Assembly (NCBI GenBank): GCA_900553365.1
Contig: USDL01000025.1
Span: 1-15,162, forward strand
Reading direction: 5' to 3'
From: an uncultured Clostridium sp.
GTDB lineage: Bacteria; Bacillota; Clostridia; TANB77; CAG-508
DNA length: 15,162 nucleotides
Numbering within the stretch: the first letter of the stretch is position 1; each line of letters starts with the position of its first letter. A model generated the notes under the pieces. That model was not told the DNA's origin. It worked only from the letters and a program-made list of their open reading frames with translations, and ran no database searches. The translations under genes and the position numbers were made by a program. Shown here piece by piece: positions 1 to 7,836 of this stretch.

Positions 1-53
1 AACCTACGCCAATTTTCAAGACTGGTGCCATAAACCAACTCGACCACCTCTCC
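1..53 (-). tRNA. tRNA-Ser(UGA), 5' part, cut by window edge
   Basis: Read on the minus strand from position 53, the sequence starts GGAGAGG (acceptor 5' strand), then TG, a D-arm with GTCGAG, and an anticodon arm whose stem CCAGT (25-21) pairs with ATTGG (13-9) around loop CTTGAAA. The anticodon is TGA (18-16), which reads UCA serine codons. The last visible bases, CGTAGGTT, fit the start of the long variable arm of a class II tRNA. The 3' half, including the T-arm and acceptor 3' strand, lies outside the window. It is on the same strand as parB but has its own promoter and is separated from parB by a hairpin. Confidence 0.9.
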
Positions 54-72
54 ATAATTATACGCAAGTATT

Positions 73-101
73 AGTTTACCACGCCAGACACGAAAAGTCA
101 A
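73..101 (-). promoter_or_regulatory. Promoter of tRNA-Ser
   Basis: On the minus strand, -35 TTGACT (101-96) and -10 TAAACT (78-73) are separated by 17 bp and lie about 20 bp before the tRNA 5' end at 53. The spacing and -35 match a housekeeping sigma-A promoter. The -10 is a moderate match. Confidence 0.6.
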
Positions 102-118
102 GCTTTTTTATAAAATTT

Positions 119-146
119 CCCTAAAAAGCATTGTCTCTTTTTAGGG
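119..146 (-). terminator. Hairpin after parB, probable terminator
   Basis: A perfect 10-bp stem, CCCTAAAAAG (119-128) with CTTTTTAGGG (137-146), has an 8-nt loop and begins about 10 nt beyond the parB stop. On the minus strand it is followed by AAATTTTAT, a weak U-tract. It probably ends the parA-parB transcript before the tRNA-Ser promoter. Confidence 0.6.
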
Positions 147-155
147 TTTACATAA

Positions 156-1004
156 TTATTGGATTTTATCAATAATACTATTTAATTCATCTTTTGAATT
201 ATAGTGTATTACAATAGTTCCAGACCTTTTACCTGCATTTAATTTAACCTGAGAGCCAAAGAAGTTTCTAAATTTTGTTTCAATTTCTTGGTATATTGGT
301 GCATATCTTGTTTGGTCAACTACTTGTTCTTTTTTCTTTATTTTCATCTGCTTTTCAACTTCTCTTACGCTATCTCCTGTTTTAACTACATATAATGCTG
401 CTTGATATTGTCTATCTGGATCTTCTATGTTAAGCAAACTTCTACAATGTCCTTCTGATATGTTTCCCTGCATTACTAATTCAATTACTCTTGGATCTAA
501 GTTTAATATTCTCATAGTATTTGCAATTCCACTTCTGCTTATACCTAATTTATCAGCAAGCTCTTGTTGTGTCATTCCATATTTCTCGATTATTTCCTTT
601 AAAGCTTTAGCTTTTTCAATAGGGTTTAAATCTTCTCTTTGAATATTTTCTATTAATGCAACCTCTTTATTTTTTTGTTCTGTATAATTTCTTATAATTG
701 CTGGAATTTCCCCAAGTCCAGCCTTTTTAGCTGCTCTCCATCTTCTTTCTCCAGCTACTATTTGATAATAATTATTTTGTTTTGTTACTATTATTGGTTG
801 AATTACTCCATATTCTTTTATTGAATTTGCCAAATCTTCTATTTTTTCGTCATCAAATTTCATTCTTGGTTGATTTCTATTTGGCTCTACATCAATAAGT
901 TTTAAATTTACTATTGATTCTCCTTCTTGTGGTCTTTCCTCTTCTACTATATTGCTTGCAAACAGTGCATCTAGCCCTTTTCCTAATCCAGTTTTTCCTG
1001 CCAT
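156..1004 (-). CDS. parB: Chromosome-partitioning protein ParB (Spo0J)
   Basis: This 282-residue protein has the normal ParB/Spo0J length and layout. The N-terminal GLGKGLDALF (7-16) is the motif that stimulates ParA ATPase. GERRWRAA (85-92) and ENIQREDLNPIEKA (119-132) are the conserved boxes that form the CTP-binding fold. A helix-turn-helix at about 143-165 (MTQQELADKLGISRSG) should read parS, and the C-terminal ~40 residues fit the dimerisation domain. In the family, ParB binds parS near the origin, spreads as a CTP-dependent sliding clamp, loads SMC and works with ParA. The ATG has GGAGG eight bases upstream and lies 17 bp after the parA stop, so the two are co-transcribed. I call ParB rather than Noc because it directly follows parA and has the ParA-contact motif. 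Confidence 0.95.
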   Translation of the reverse strand: MAGKTGLGKGLDALFASNIVEEERPQEGESIVNLKLIDVEPNRNQPRMKFDDEKIEDLANSIKEYGVIQPIIVTKQNNYYQIVAGERRWRAAKKAGLGEIPAIIRNYTEQKNKEVALIENIQREDLNPIEKAKALKEIIEKYGMTQQELADKLGISRSGIANTMRILNLDPRVIELVMQGNISEGHCRSLLNIEDPDRQYQAALYVVKTGDSVREVEKQMKIKKKEQVVDQTRYAPIYQEIETKFRNFFGSQVKLNAGKRSGTIVIHYNSKDELNSIIDKIQ

Positions 1005-1021
1005 TTTTTATTCCTCCTTAT

Positions 1022-1789
1022 TTATTCATGCTTTTTTGCTTTTAATAATTCATTTGCTAATTTTTCATAGCATCTTGCACCTTTTGACCTTGGTGCATAA
1101 GCTGTAATTGGCATTCCATAGCTTGGTGCTTCGCTCAATTTAACATTTCTTGGAATAATTGTTTTGTAAACATTATCTTTAAAATATTTTTTTACTTCAC
1201 TTATTACTTGATTTGATAAATTTGTTCTTGCATCATTCATTGTAAGCACAACACCTTCAATATATAAATCCTTATTTAGTTGTTTTTTTATTAGATTTAC
1301 TGTATTCATTAGTTGTCCAACACCCTCTAAAGCGTAGTATTCGCACTGTATTGGTATCATTATTGAATTTGCAGCAGTTAACGAATTTATAGTTAATAAA
1401 CCTAATGATGGCGGACAATCAATTATTATATAATGGAATTTATCTTGAATTTCCTCCATTTTTTCTTTCATTTTTGTTTCTCTTGACATTTTATTAACTA
1501 ATTCTACTTCAGCTCCAGCTAAGTTTATATTTGAAGGGCATATAAATAAGTTCTTAATAGGCGTTTTAACTATAGTTTCTTCAAAAGTTGTATCATTTAT
1601 TAGTACATCATATATTGATTTGTCTGTGTTTTTCTCTATTCCTAAGCCACTTGTTGCGTTACCTTGTGGATCTTCATCTATTAATAAGACTTTTTTTCCT
1701 TTTTGTGCCAAAACAGTACTCAAATTTACTGCTGTTGTAGTCTTTCCTACTCCACCTTTTTGATTTACTATTGCTATTACTTTACTCAA
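1022..1789 (-). CDS. parA: Chromosome-partitioning ATPase ParA (Soj)
   Basis: This 255-residue protein is a complete Soj/ParA ATPase without the extra N-terminal DNA-binding domain of plasmid ParA proteins. The deviant Walker A is KGGVGKTT (11-18, signature lysine K11). The switch region is IDEDPQGN (37-44) and Walker B is IIIDCPPSLG (121-130). In the family, ATP-bound dimers bind DNA non-specifically, ParB stimulates hydrolysis, and the pair moves origins and influences DnaA. The start is TTG (1787-1789), read from a strong AAGGAGGG site 7 nt upstream; no in-frame ATG is better placed. A consensus-like promoter lies just upstream, so parA-parB is a separate operon from rsmG. Confidence 0.95.
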   Translation of the reverse strand: MSKVIAIVNQKGGVGKTTTAVNLSTVLAQKGKKVLLIDEDPQGNATSGLGIEKNTDKSIYDVLINDTTFEETIVKTPIKNLFICPSNINLAGAEVELVNKMSRETKMKEKMEEIQDKFHYIIIDCPPSLGLLTINSLTAANSIMIPIQCEYYALEGVGQLMNTVNLIKKQLNKDLYIEGVVLTMNDARTNLSNQVISEVKKYFKDNVYKTIIPRNVKLSEAPSYGMPITAYAPRSKGARCYEKLANELLKAKKHE

Positions 1790-1817
1790 AATAATCCCTC
1801 CTTAAAATTGTATAACA

Positions 1818-1846
1818 ATAATATAATTTTTTTATAAAAAAGTCAA
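1818..1846 (-). promoter_or_regulatory. Promoter of parA-parB
   Basis: On the minus strand, -35 TTGACT (1846-1841), a 17-bp spacer and -10 TATTAT (1823-1818) lie about 30 bp before the parA TTG start. The position after the rsmG terminator and before the parA ribosome binding site fits well. The proposed dnaA promoter has the same -10. Confidence 0.75.
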
Positions 1847-1883
1847 TAAAAAATCAAAAATTTACACAAAAAAACAGCAAAAA

Positions 1884-1919
1884 TTTACTGTCAGAAAAAA
1901 CGTGTTGTCTGACAGTAAA
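1884..1919 (-). terminator. Terminator after rsmG
   Basis: A perfect 12-bp stem, TTTACTGTCAGA (1884-1895) with TCTGACAGTAAA (1908-1919), encloses a 12-nt loop. On the minus strand the stem runs straight into TTTTT, then GCTG and TTTTTTT. This is a classic intrinsic terminator for the leftward rsmG transcript, between the rsmG stop and the parA promoter. Confidence 0.88.
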
Positions 1920-1935
1920 CTCCGCTTATATCAAG

Positions 1936-2033
1936 TGTTTCACGGTTTCAGTTATGTGTGAAACGGGTTTTTAAAGTGGCGAATTAGTTGGTGTGCCTGC
2001 CTTTCGCGGATATTTGTTTGGTGAATGTTTCAC
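1936..2033. promoter_or_regulatory. parS-like half sites beside parAB
   Basis: The octamer TGTTTCAC, exactly half of the parS palindrome TGTTTCACGTGAAACA, occurs at 1936-1943 and again at 2026-2033, and an inverted GTGAAAC lies at 1958-1964. The first and third form an inverted repeat with a 14-bp spacer; the second is preceded by GTGAA (2021-2025). I saw no intact parS palindrome in the window. These may be degenerate or partial ParB sites. The part from 1971 on also encodes the RsmG tail. Confidence 0.3.
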
Positions 2034-2690
2034 AGATAAAATTTCAATAATTGTTCTTTTATTATCTGAATCTGGTAAAGTAATTTCTTCAATTTTTATA
2101 ATTTTGCCACCTAATATATCTAAAGCATTTTTTGCTTCATCAATTTCTTGCTCAGTGTTCGGTCCTTTTAAACATATACATTTTCCTCCAGCTTTAACTA
2201 ATGGAAGCATATACTCCAATAATACATTTAATTTCGCAACCGCTCTTGAAGTAACAACATCAAATTGTCCTCTATAATTGTTGTTGTGTCCTATTTCTTC
2301 TGCTCTTGCATGTATAGCCTGAATTTTATTTAAGTTATTACTTTTTATTACTTCATTTAAAAAATTAATTCGTTTATTTAAGGAATCAATTAAAACAATT
2401 TCATTATCTGGGTTTAATATTTTCAATGGAATACCAGGGAACCCAGCACCGGTGCCTATATCAGCAATTTTTTCATTTTTATTTATATATTTTGAAATAG
2501 TTAAAGAATCTACAAAATGCTTTAAAATTATCTCATTTGGCTCTGTTATTGCAGTTAAATTAATTTTTTCATTCCACTCAATTAGTAAGTTCATATAGTT
2601 ATAAAGTTGCTCAATTTGTTCATTTTGTATTTGAATATTAATTTTTAATAATTTTTCAACTAATTCTTTTTTAAAGTCTTCAAAATTCAT
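1971..2690 (-). CDS. rsmG: 16S rRNA (guanine-N7)-methyltransferase RsmG
   Basis: This 239-residue protein (also called GidB) uses S-adenosylmethionine to methylate N7 of a 16S rRNA guanine near the decoding centre (G527 in E. coli numbering). Visible family features are WNEKINLTAI (39-48), the SAM-binding loop DIGTGAGFPGIPLKI (77-91), the acidic strand IVLIDSL (98-104), a conserved FDVVTSRAVAKL (143-154), and the KYPRKAGTP tail (226-234). I place the start at ATG 2690, because GGAGGG lies 4 nt upstream. An in-frame TTG four codons earlier (2702) overlaps that same ribosome binding site and is unlikely to be used. The gene follows mnmG by 17 bp and closes the operon at a strong terminator. Confidence 0.93.
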   Translation of the reverse strand: MNFEDFKKELVEKLLKINIQIQNEQIEQLYNYMNLLIEWNEKINLTAITEPNEIILKHFVDSLTISKYINKNEKIADIGTGAGFPGIPLKILNPDNEIVLIDSLNKRINFLNEVIKSNNLNKIQAIHARAEEIGHNNNYRGQFDVVTSRAVAKLNVLLEYMLPLVKAGGKCICLKGPNTEQEIDEAKNALDILGGKIIKIEEITLPDSDNKRTIIEILSVKHSPNKYPRKAGTPTNSPL

Positions 2691-2707
2691 AAAACCCTCC
2701 AATTAAA

Positions 2708-4585
2708 TTATTTATTTTTCTTTAATTGTTCTAAATAGATTAGTAAAACTGATATGTCTGCTGGAGAAATACCAGATATTCTTGATGCTTGTCCTATTGA
2801 AGTAGGTTTAAATTTGTCTAATTTTTGTCTTGCTTCTAGGCTAATTCCTTGTAATTCTAAGTAATTAATTGTATCTGGTAAAAGCTTATTTTCCAATTTT
2901 TTAAATTTTTCAACTTGCTCTAATTGAAGTTTTATATATCCTTCATATTTTACTTCTATTTCAACTTCTTCTGCCTCTGATTTAGTTAATTTAGGCATAT
3001 TTTCATCAAATTCTTTTAAATCTTCATATTTAATTTCAGTTCTTTTTAGTAATTCTATTAATTTTATTCCATTATTTAACTCTGATGAGTTATGTCTTCT
3101 TAAAAATTCATTAACCTTTTCAGTTGGTTTAACTGTAGTTTTTCTAAGTCTTTCTATTTCATTTTGAATATTTTCTCTCTTTTTAATAAATTTATTATAT
3201 CTCTCTTCCGTTACAAGGCCTGCTTTGTAACCAATTTCAGTTAATCTCATATCTGCATTGTCTTGTCTTAATAACAACCTATATTCTGCTCTTGATGTCA
3301 TCATTCTATATGGTTCGTTTGTTCCTTTTGTAACAATATCATCAATTAAAACTCCTATATAAGCATCTGAACGGTGTAATATGACTGGTTCTTTTCCTTC
3401 AAGCTCTAGGCTTGCATTAATTCCCGCTATAATTCCTTGTGCGGCAGCTTCCTCATAACCAGATGTGCCATTTATTTGCCCCGCAAAGAACATTCCCTTT
3501 ATATTTTTAAGTTCAAGAGATAATTTTAATTGTGATGGTTCGATACAATCATATTCAATAGCATATGCTGGTCTTGTAAATTCAACATGTTCAAGTCCTG
3601 CAATCGTTCTGTACATGGCAATTTGAACATCTTCTGGTAAAGATGAACTCATACCTTGAACATACATCTCTTCTGTATCTAAGCCCATTGGTTCAATAAA
3701 AATTTGATGTCTCTCCTTATCACTAAATCTAACAACTTTGTCTTCGATTGAAGGGCAATATCTTGGGCCTGTTCCTTTTATTACTCCTCCATATAATGGT
3801 GAACGGTGTAAGTTTTTTCTTATAATTTCATGTGTTTTCTCATTTGTATATGTTAAATAACAAGGTACTTGTTCCTTTTGTATTCCATCATTTTCAAATG
3901 AAAAGGGAACGATGTTATCATCACCATTTTGTATTTCCATTTTTGAAAAATCAATGCTTCTTTTATTTACTCTAGCTGGTGTTCCAGTTTTAAATCTAAC
4001 TATTTCTATTCCAAGTTTTTTAAGACATTCTGATAACTTATTTGCAGGGAAAACGCCATCTGGGCCACTCTCAAAGTTTACTTCTCCTATATAAATTTTT
4101 CCCTTTAAATATGTTCCTGTAGCAAGAATAACTGCTTTAACATTATAAATTGCTCCAATATTTGTTTCAACACCTTTTACTTCCCCATTTTCCACAATAA
4201 TATCCACAATTTCTGCTTGCTTAACATATAAATTCTCTTGTTTTTCCAAAGTATGTTTCATTTCTCTTTGATATTTTTTTCTATCAGCTTGTGCTCTTAA
4301 TGAATAGACAGCTGGACCTTTTGAGGTATTTAACATTTTTGACTGGATAAATGATTTATCTATATTTTTTCCCATTTCTCCACCCAAACTATCTATTTCT
4401 CTTACTAAATGTCCTTTTGAAGTTCCTCCAATATTAGGATTACATGGCATATTAGCTATGTTTTCCAATGTTATGGAAAATAACAAAGTTTTATGTCCTT
4501 TTCTTGCACATGCTAAAGCAGCTTCACAACCTGCATGTCCTGCTCCAATTACTGCAACATCAAAATCTCCTGCATTATATTTCAT
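2708..4585 (-). CDS. mnmG: tRNA uridine 5-carboxymethylaminomethyl modification enzyme MnmG
   Basis: This 625-residue FAD enzyme (GidA) is full length. With MnmE it adds the carboxymethylaminomethyl group to U34 of certain tRNAs, using methylene-tetrahydrofolate. The Rossmann FAD motif is GAGHAGCEAA (14-23). CNPNIGGTSKGH (48-59) carries the first conserved cysteine, C48, and YCPSIEDKVVRF (276-287) the second, C277. GQINGTSGYEEAAAQG (369-384) and TSRAEYRLLLRQDNADMRL in the C-terminal part are family signatures. The usual CNPS motif reads CNPN here, a mild variant. The ATG follows the mnmE stop by 16 bp. Its GGGAG lies about 12 nt upstream, slightly far, so translation may partly depend on coupling to mnmE. 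Confidence 0.96.
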   Translation of the reverse strand: MKYNAGDFDVAVIGAGHAGCEAALACARKGHKTLLFSITLENIANMPCNPNIGGTSKGHLVREIDSLGGEMGKNIDKSFIQSKMLNTSKGPAVYSLRAQADRKKYQREMKHTLEKQENLYVKQAEIVDIIVENGEVKGVETNIGAIYNVKAVILATGTYLKGKIYIGEVNFESGPDGVFPANKLSECLKKLGIEIVRFKTGTPARVNKRSIDFSKMEIQNGDDNIVPFSFENDGIQKEQVPCYLTYTNEKTHEIIRKNLHRSPLYGGVIKGTGPRYCPSIEDKVVRFSDKERHQIFIEPMGLDTEEMYVQGMSSSLPEDVQIAMYRTIAGLEHVEFTRPAYAIEYDCIEPSQLKLSLELKNIKGMFFAGQINGTSGYEEAAAQGIIAGINASLELEGKEPVILHRSDAYIGVLIDDIVTKGTNEPYRMMTSRAEYRLLLRQDNADMRLTEIGYKAGLVTEERYNKFIKKRENIQNEIERLRKTTVKPTEKVNEFLRRHNSSELNNGIKLIELLKRTEIKYEDLKEFDENMPKLTKSEAEEVEIEVKYEGYIKLQLEQVEKFKKLENKLLPDTINYLELQGISLEARQKLDKFKPTSIGQASRISGISPADISVLLIYLEQLKKNK

Positions 4586-4601
4586 TTTTTACTACATCTC
4601 C

Positions 4602-5978
4602 CTACTTTCCTAAACAAAACTTAGAAAAAATACTCTTTATAATGTCATCTGAAACATTATCTCCTGTAATCTCTCCTAAATCCTCTAGAATCTGTTTTAT
4701 ATTAATAGATATTATATCAATCGGCATATTACTTTTTAAATCGTTTAAAGCCATCCTCGTGCTTTCTATTGCTTTGTTAATTAACTCTTGATGTCTAATA
4801 TTGGTAATCATTAATTCATTATCCAAATTTATTTCATTTAGATTAAACATTTTTACCAATTCTTGATATAATTTTTCCAATCCTTCCTCATTTTTTAAAG
4901 AAATTTTTATAATTGGTTTATTTGTTTCTTTTATCTCTGTGCAATTTTCGATTTCAGCTGACTTTAAATCTATTTTATTTAAAATAATTATAGCATTTTT
5001 ATTTTTTATTAATTTTAAAATTTCCTTGTCTTCACTATTTAATTGCACTGAATTATCAAAAACAGCAATAATTACATCACTTTCTTTTGCTGCTTTTTTA
5101 GATTTTTCTATGCCTATTTGTTCTATTTTATCTCTAGCATCTCTAATACCCGCAGTATCAATTATTTTAAATGGTATTCCTTCAATAACAACTTGTTCTT
5201 CAATAATATCCCTTGTTGTTCCAGCAATATCAGTAACAATCGCTCTTTCTTCTTTTAATATACTGTTTAATAAAGATGATTTTCCTGCATTTGGACTTCC
5301 AATTATTGAAATTTTTATTCCCTCTTTCAAAATTTTACCATTTTCAAAAGACTTAGATAATTTTATTAAATCTTCTTCAATTTCCTTAAGCTTTAATGTT
5401 GCTTTACTATTTGAAACTTCTTCAACATCATATTCTGGGTAATCAATGCTAGCCTCAATATCCACCATTATATCCATTATTTTCGCTTTAATCTCATTTA
5501 TTTTTTTAGATAAAAATCCCTCTAATTGATTAGCTGATTCTTGTGCTTCTCTGCTTGTTTTTGCATTAATAATATCAATTATTGCCTCTGCCTGAGTTAA
5601 ATCTATCCTTCCATTCATAAATGCTCTTTTTGTGAATTCTCCTGGTTCAGCAAGTTCCGCACCATTTTTTAAGCATAATTCTAAAATTTCTCTTAAAACA
5701 ACTATTCCTCCATGTGAATTAATTTCGCACATATTCTCCGCTGTATAGCTTTTTGGCTTCTTAAAATATGATACTAAAACCTCATCTATAACTTTTGTTG
5801 AAATTGGATCAACTATTTTTCCATATTTAATTCTATAACCTTCAATCTCATCAATATTTTGAGGATTCTTTGGAACAAAAATTTTATTTAATACCTCAAA
5901 ACATTTGTCTCCACTTATTCTAATTATTCCAATTCCTCCAATGGCTGGTGCCGTAGATATTGCAGCTATTGTTGACAT
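4602..5978 (-). CDS. mnmE: tRNA modification GTPase MnmE
   Basis: This 458-residue protein (TrmE) partners MnmG in U34 modification. It has an N-terminal folate-binding domain (about 1-117), a helical domain, and an inserted G domain with GSPNAGKSS (227-235), GTTRD (253-257), DTAGIRD (274-280) and NKID (334-337). It ends in FCLGK, the C-terminal motif whose cysteine is conserved in the family. I start it at ATG 5978, with AGGAG 9 nt upstream, giving the typical N-terminus MSTIAAISTAPA. An in-frame TTG three codons earlier directly abuts the ribosome binding site and is less likely. A weak terminator-like hairpin lies between jag and this gene, so mnmE-mnmG-rsmG may be transcribed at a reduced level or from an unseen promoter. 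Confidence 0.95.
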   Translation of the reverse strand: MSTIAAISTAPAIGGIGIIRISGDKCFEVLNKIFVPKNPQNIDEIEGYRIKYGKIVDPISTKVIDEVLVSYFKKPKSYTAENMCEINSHGGIVVLREILELCLKNGAELAEPGEFTKRAFMNGRIDLTQAEAIIDIINAKTSREAQESANQLEGFLSKKINEIKAKIMDIMVDIEASIDYPEYDVEEVSNSKATLKLKEIEEDLIKLSKSFENGKILKEGIKISIIGSPNAGKSSLLNSILKEERAIVTDIAGTTRDIIEEQVVIEGIPFKIIDTAGIRDARDKIEQIGIEKSKKAAKESDVIIAVFDNSVQLNSEDKEILKLIKNKNAIIILNKIDLKSAEIENCTEIKETNKPIIKISLKNEEGLEKLYQELVKMFNLNEINLDNELMITNIRHQELINKAIESTRMALNDLKSNMPIDIISINIKQILEDLGEITGDNVSDDIIKSIFSKFCLGK

Positions 5979-6000
5979 TTTTTTCAACTCCTTTACAAAT

Positions 6001-6027
6001 AAAAAACAGCAGATATTTAATATCTGC
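6001..6027 (-). terminator. Weak terminator-like hairpin between jag and mnmE
   Basis: A perfect 8-bp stem, GCAGATAT (6009-6016) with ATATCTGC (6020-6027), has a TAA loop. On the minus strand it is followed by TG and then TTTTTT. It lies just after the jag stop. The stem is short and only 3 of 8 pairs are G-C, so partial termination or 3'-end protection is more likely than a full stop. Confidence 0.5.
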
Positions 6028-6035
6028 CTAAATTA

Positions 6036-6722
6036 TTATTTTAATGCGATTACTATCCTTCTATGTGGTTCTTCGCCTTTACTAAAAGTCTTTACTTTAT
6101 CATTATTTTGTAATTTTGTGTGAATGATTTTTCTTTCATAAGCTGACATTGGATCTAATGTTACGGATTTCTTAGTTTTAATTACTCTTTCTGAAACTTT
6201 TTCAGCTAAATCTTCTAGAGTTTTTTCTCTTCTTTCTCTATAATTTCCAACATCCACAATAACAATTATTTTAGAATTAGAATGTTTATTTGCAACTGCT
6301 AATGCAAGTGTTTGTAATGCATTTATTGTTGTTCCTCTATATCCAATTAAATTGTTAATATTTTCTCCATCTATTTTAACATGTATACAAAAATCTTCAA
6401 CTGTTACATCACATTTACAATCTTTGTCCAATATTGAAACAAAGAATTCTTTAATTTTTTCAGATACTTTTTCAATTTCATCTAAATTTTTATTAATATC
6501 TCTTTTAGTTTTTTTAATTACTTTATCTGTGTTTGAAGTGTTTTCTTTTAAAGTCATTTCTATTTTTACTACTCTTGGTGCTAAAATGCTGTAGAAACTT
6601 CTTTTCTTTTCTTCTTCAAGTGTTTTAATTTCAACCATATTCTTTGTTGCATTTAATTCTTTTAAACCTTTTTCTATCGCTTCTGCCGTTGTTTTTCCTT
6701 CAACAATTATACTATTTGGCAT
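6036..6722 (-). CDS. jag: RNA-binding protein Jag (KhpB)
   Basis: This protein of about 228 residues has the Jag/KhpB order: an N-terminal Jag domain (about 1-50, IIVEGKTTAEAIEKGL), a charged linker, a KH domain with GYRG in the GxxG loop (usually GKRG), and an R3H domain (YRERREKTLEDLA through SKGEEPHRRIVIAL). KhpB binds RNA with KhpA and affects cell-wall growth and, in sporulating Firmicutes, was found as the SpoIIIJ-associated protein. Two ATGs compete, at 6728 and 6722. GGAGG ends 3 nt before the first and 9 nt before the second, so I choose 6722. The gene overlaps the yidC 3' end by 11 nt, which suggests translational coupling. Confidence 0.9.
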   Translation of the reverse strand: MPNSIIVEGKTTAEAIEKGLKELNATKNMVEIKTLEEEKKRSFYSILAPRVVKIEMTLKENTSNTDKVIKKTKRDINKNLDEIEKVSEKIKEFFVSILDKDCKCDVTVEDFCIHVKIDGENINNLIGYRGTTINALQTLALAVANKHSNSKIIVIVDVGNYRERREKTLEDLAEKVSERVIKTKKSVTLDPMSAYERKIIHTKLQNNDKVKTFSKGEEPHRRIVIALK

Positions 6723-7599
6723 TTTCATTTTCCTCCTTAGAAAAGAATTTATTTAAAACTAATCTTTCAATTATCATTATAATGTTATTTATTAACCAAT
6801 ACAAAGCTAATCCTAAAGGTGCTAATAAAGAAATTGATACGGATAATATAGGCATCATTAAAGACATATTCTTGTTCATCTGCATTGCCATCTCTTCTTG
6901 GTCTATCTCTTTATTTTCTTTTGTATTAATTAAATCTTTGCTTTCTTCCACTTCTTCTTTATTCTTATTCTTTGATAAGTTAGTTGTAAACTTAATTGAA
7001 ATTATAGAAGAAATTACATATAACACTGGAATTATATAAACAGTTATATCTTTAAGATTTTCTTGAGGAACTTTACTTAAATCTAATCCTAAGAAATTCA
7101 TATTAATATACATATCATTTTCTTTCATGTTATTTTCTTGTAAATATCTAATAATTGCAATTTCAGGATATGAATTATTAATATTTTGATTTTCGTTAGT
7201 TTCCTTTACTATATTAATTTGCTCTTCTATTCTAGTATTATCAATTTTTTTCATATATGTAAGAGGGCTTCTTACCAAATAAAACATAGATAATATCAAT
7301 ATAAATTGAATAATAATAGTAAAACATCCACTTAAAGGGTTTACCTTTTCTCTTTTATAAAGCTCCATAGTCTCTTGGTTTATTTTTTCTTGATTACCCT
7401 TATATTTTATCTGTAATATCTTAATTTCTTTTTGCAACTTTTCATTTATTTTCAAAGTTCTTTGCTGTTTTATTGAAAGTGGTAACATTAGAATCTTAAT
7501 TAAAACAGAAAAAATTATAATTGCCAAACCATAATTCTGTACTAACAAATATATCCAGTTTAAAACATAACCAAATATATTGGAAAAAAAATTAATCAT
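6712..7599 (-). CDS. yidC: Membrane protein insertase YidC
   Basis: This 295-residue integral membrane protein of the YidC/Oxa1/SpoIIIJ family inserts membrane proteins alone or with SecYEG. Hydrophobic segments lie at about 5-42, 92-110, 184-204 and 245-275. Between the first two is a charged cytoplasmic hairpin (about 43-88) with KQQ and a lysine-rich coiled region. The basic groove residue after the first long hydrophobic stretch is lysine (VLIKILMLPL) rather than arginine. No cysteine or lipobox is present near the N-terminus, unlike Bacillus SpoIIIJ, so it is not expected to be a lipoprotein. The ribosome binding site GGAGG overlaps the yidD stop codon, and the end overlaps jag, so the genes are tightly coupled. 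Confidence 0.93.
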   Translation of the reverse strand: MINFFSNIFGYVLNWIYLLVQNYGLAIIIFSVLIKILMLPLSIKQQRTLKINEKLQKEIKILQIKYKGNQEKINQETMELYKREKVNPLSGCFTIIIQFILILSMFYLVRSPLTYMKKIDNTRIEEQINIVKETNENQNINNSYPEIAIIRYLQENNMKENDMYINMNFLGLDLSKVPQENLKDITVYIIPVLYVISSIISIKFTTNLSKNKNKEEVEESKDLINTKENKEIDQEEMAMQMNKNMSLMMPILSVSISLLAPLGLALYWLINNIIMIIERLVLNKFFSKEENENAK

Positions 7600-7608
7600 T
7601 ATTTCCTC

Positions 7609-7827
7609 CTATTTTACTGGGTCATACCCACCTTTTGAAAAAGGATTACATTTAAAAAATCTTTTTATGCTTAAGGCTGTTCCTTTTATTAACCCATATT
7701 TATTAATTGCCTGTTTTGCATATTCTGAACATGTTGGATAATATTTGCAATGAACACCAAAATGCTCAAAGATTGGAGAAATATATTCTTTGTATTTATT
7801 AATTAACCATAAAAAAAATTTCTTCAC
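7609..7827 (-). CDS. yidD: Membrane protein insertion efficiency factor YidD
   Basis: This 72-residue protein has the full set of YidD motifs: YISPIFEHFGVHCKYYPTCS, then SEYAKQAI and a C-terminal FFKCNPFSKGGYDPV. The family has an amphipathic N-terminal helix that sits at the inner face of the membrane and helps YidC-dependent insertion. The start is GTG (7825-7827), with GAGG 6 nt upstream in the spacer after rnpA. No ATG lies in frame nearby. The stop codon is embedded in the yidC ribosome binding site, and the place between rnpA and yidC is the canonical one. Confidence 0.93.
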   Translation of the reverse strand: MKKFFLWLINKYKEYISPIFEHFGVHCKYYPTCSEYAKQAINKYGLIKGTALSIKRFFKCNPFSKGGYDPVK

Positions 7828-7836
7828 TTCTATCCT

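Noticed and set aside
2691..2702. TTG at 2702 as the rsmG start
   Set aside because: The TTG sits on the GGAGGG ribosome binding site that serves ATG 2690.
4939..5442. Long plus-strand open frame opposite mnmE (and similar ones opposite mnmG, rsmG, parB and jag)
   Set aside because: These are antisense shadows of well-supported genes, rich in F, I, S and L as expected from reversed AT-rich coding DNA, and they lack ribosome binding sites.
5979..5987. TTG at 5987 as the mnmE start
   Set aside because: It directly abuts the AGGAG site; ATG 5978 has correct spacing and gives the family N-terminus.
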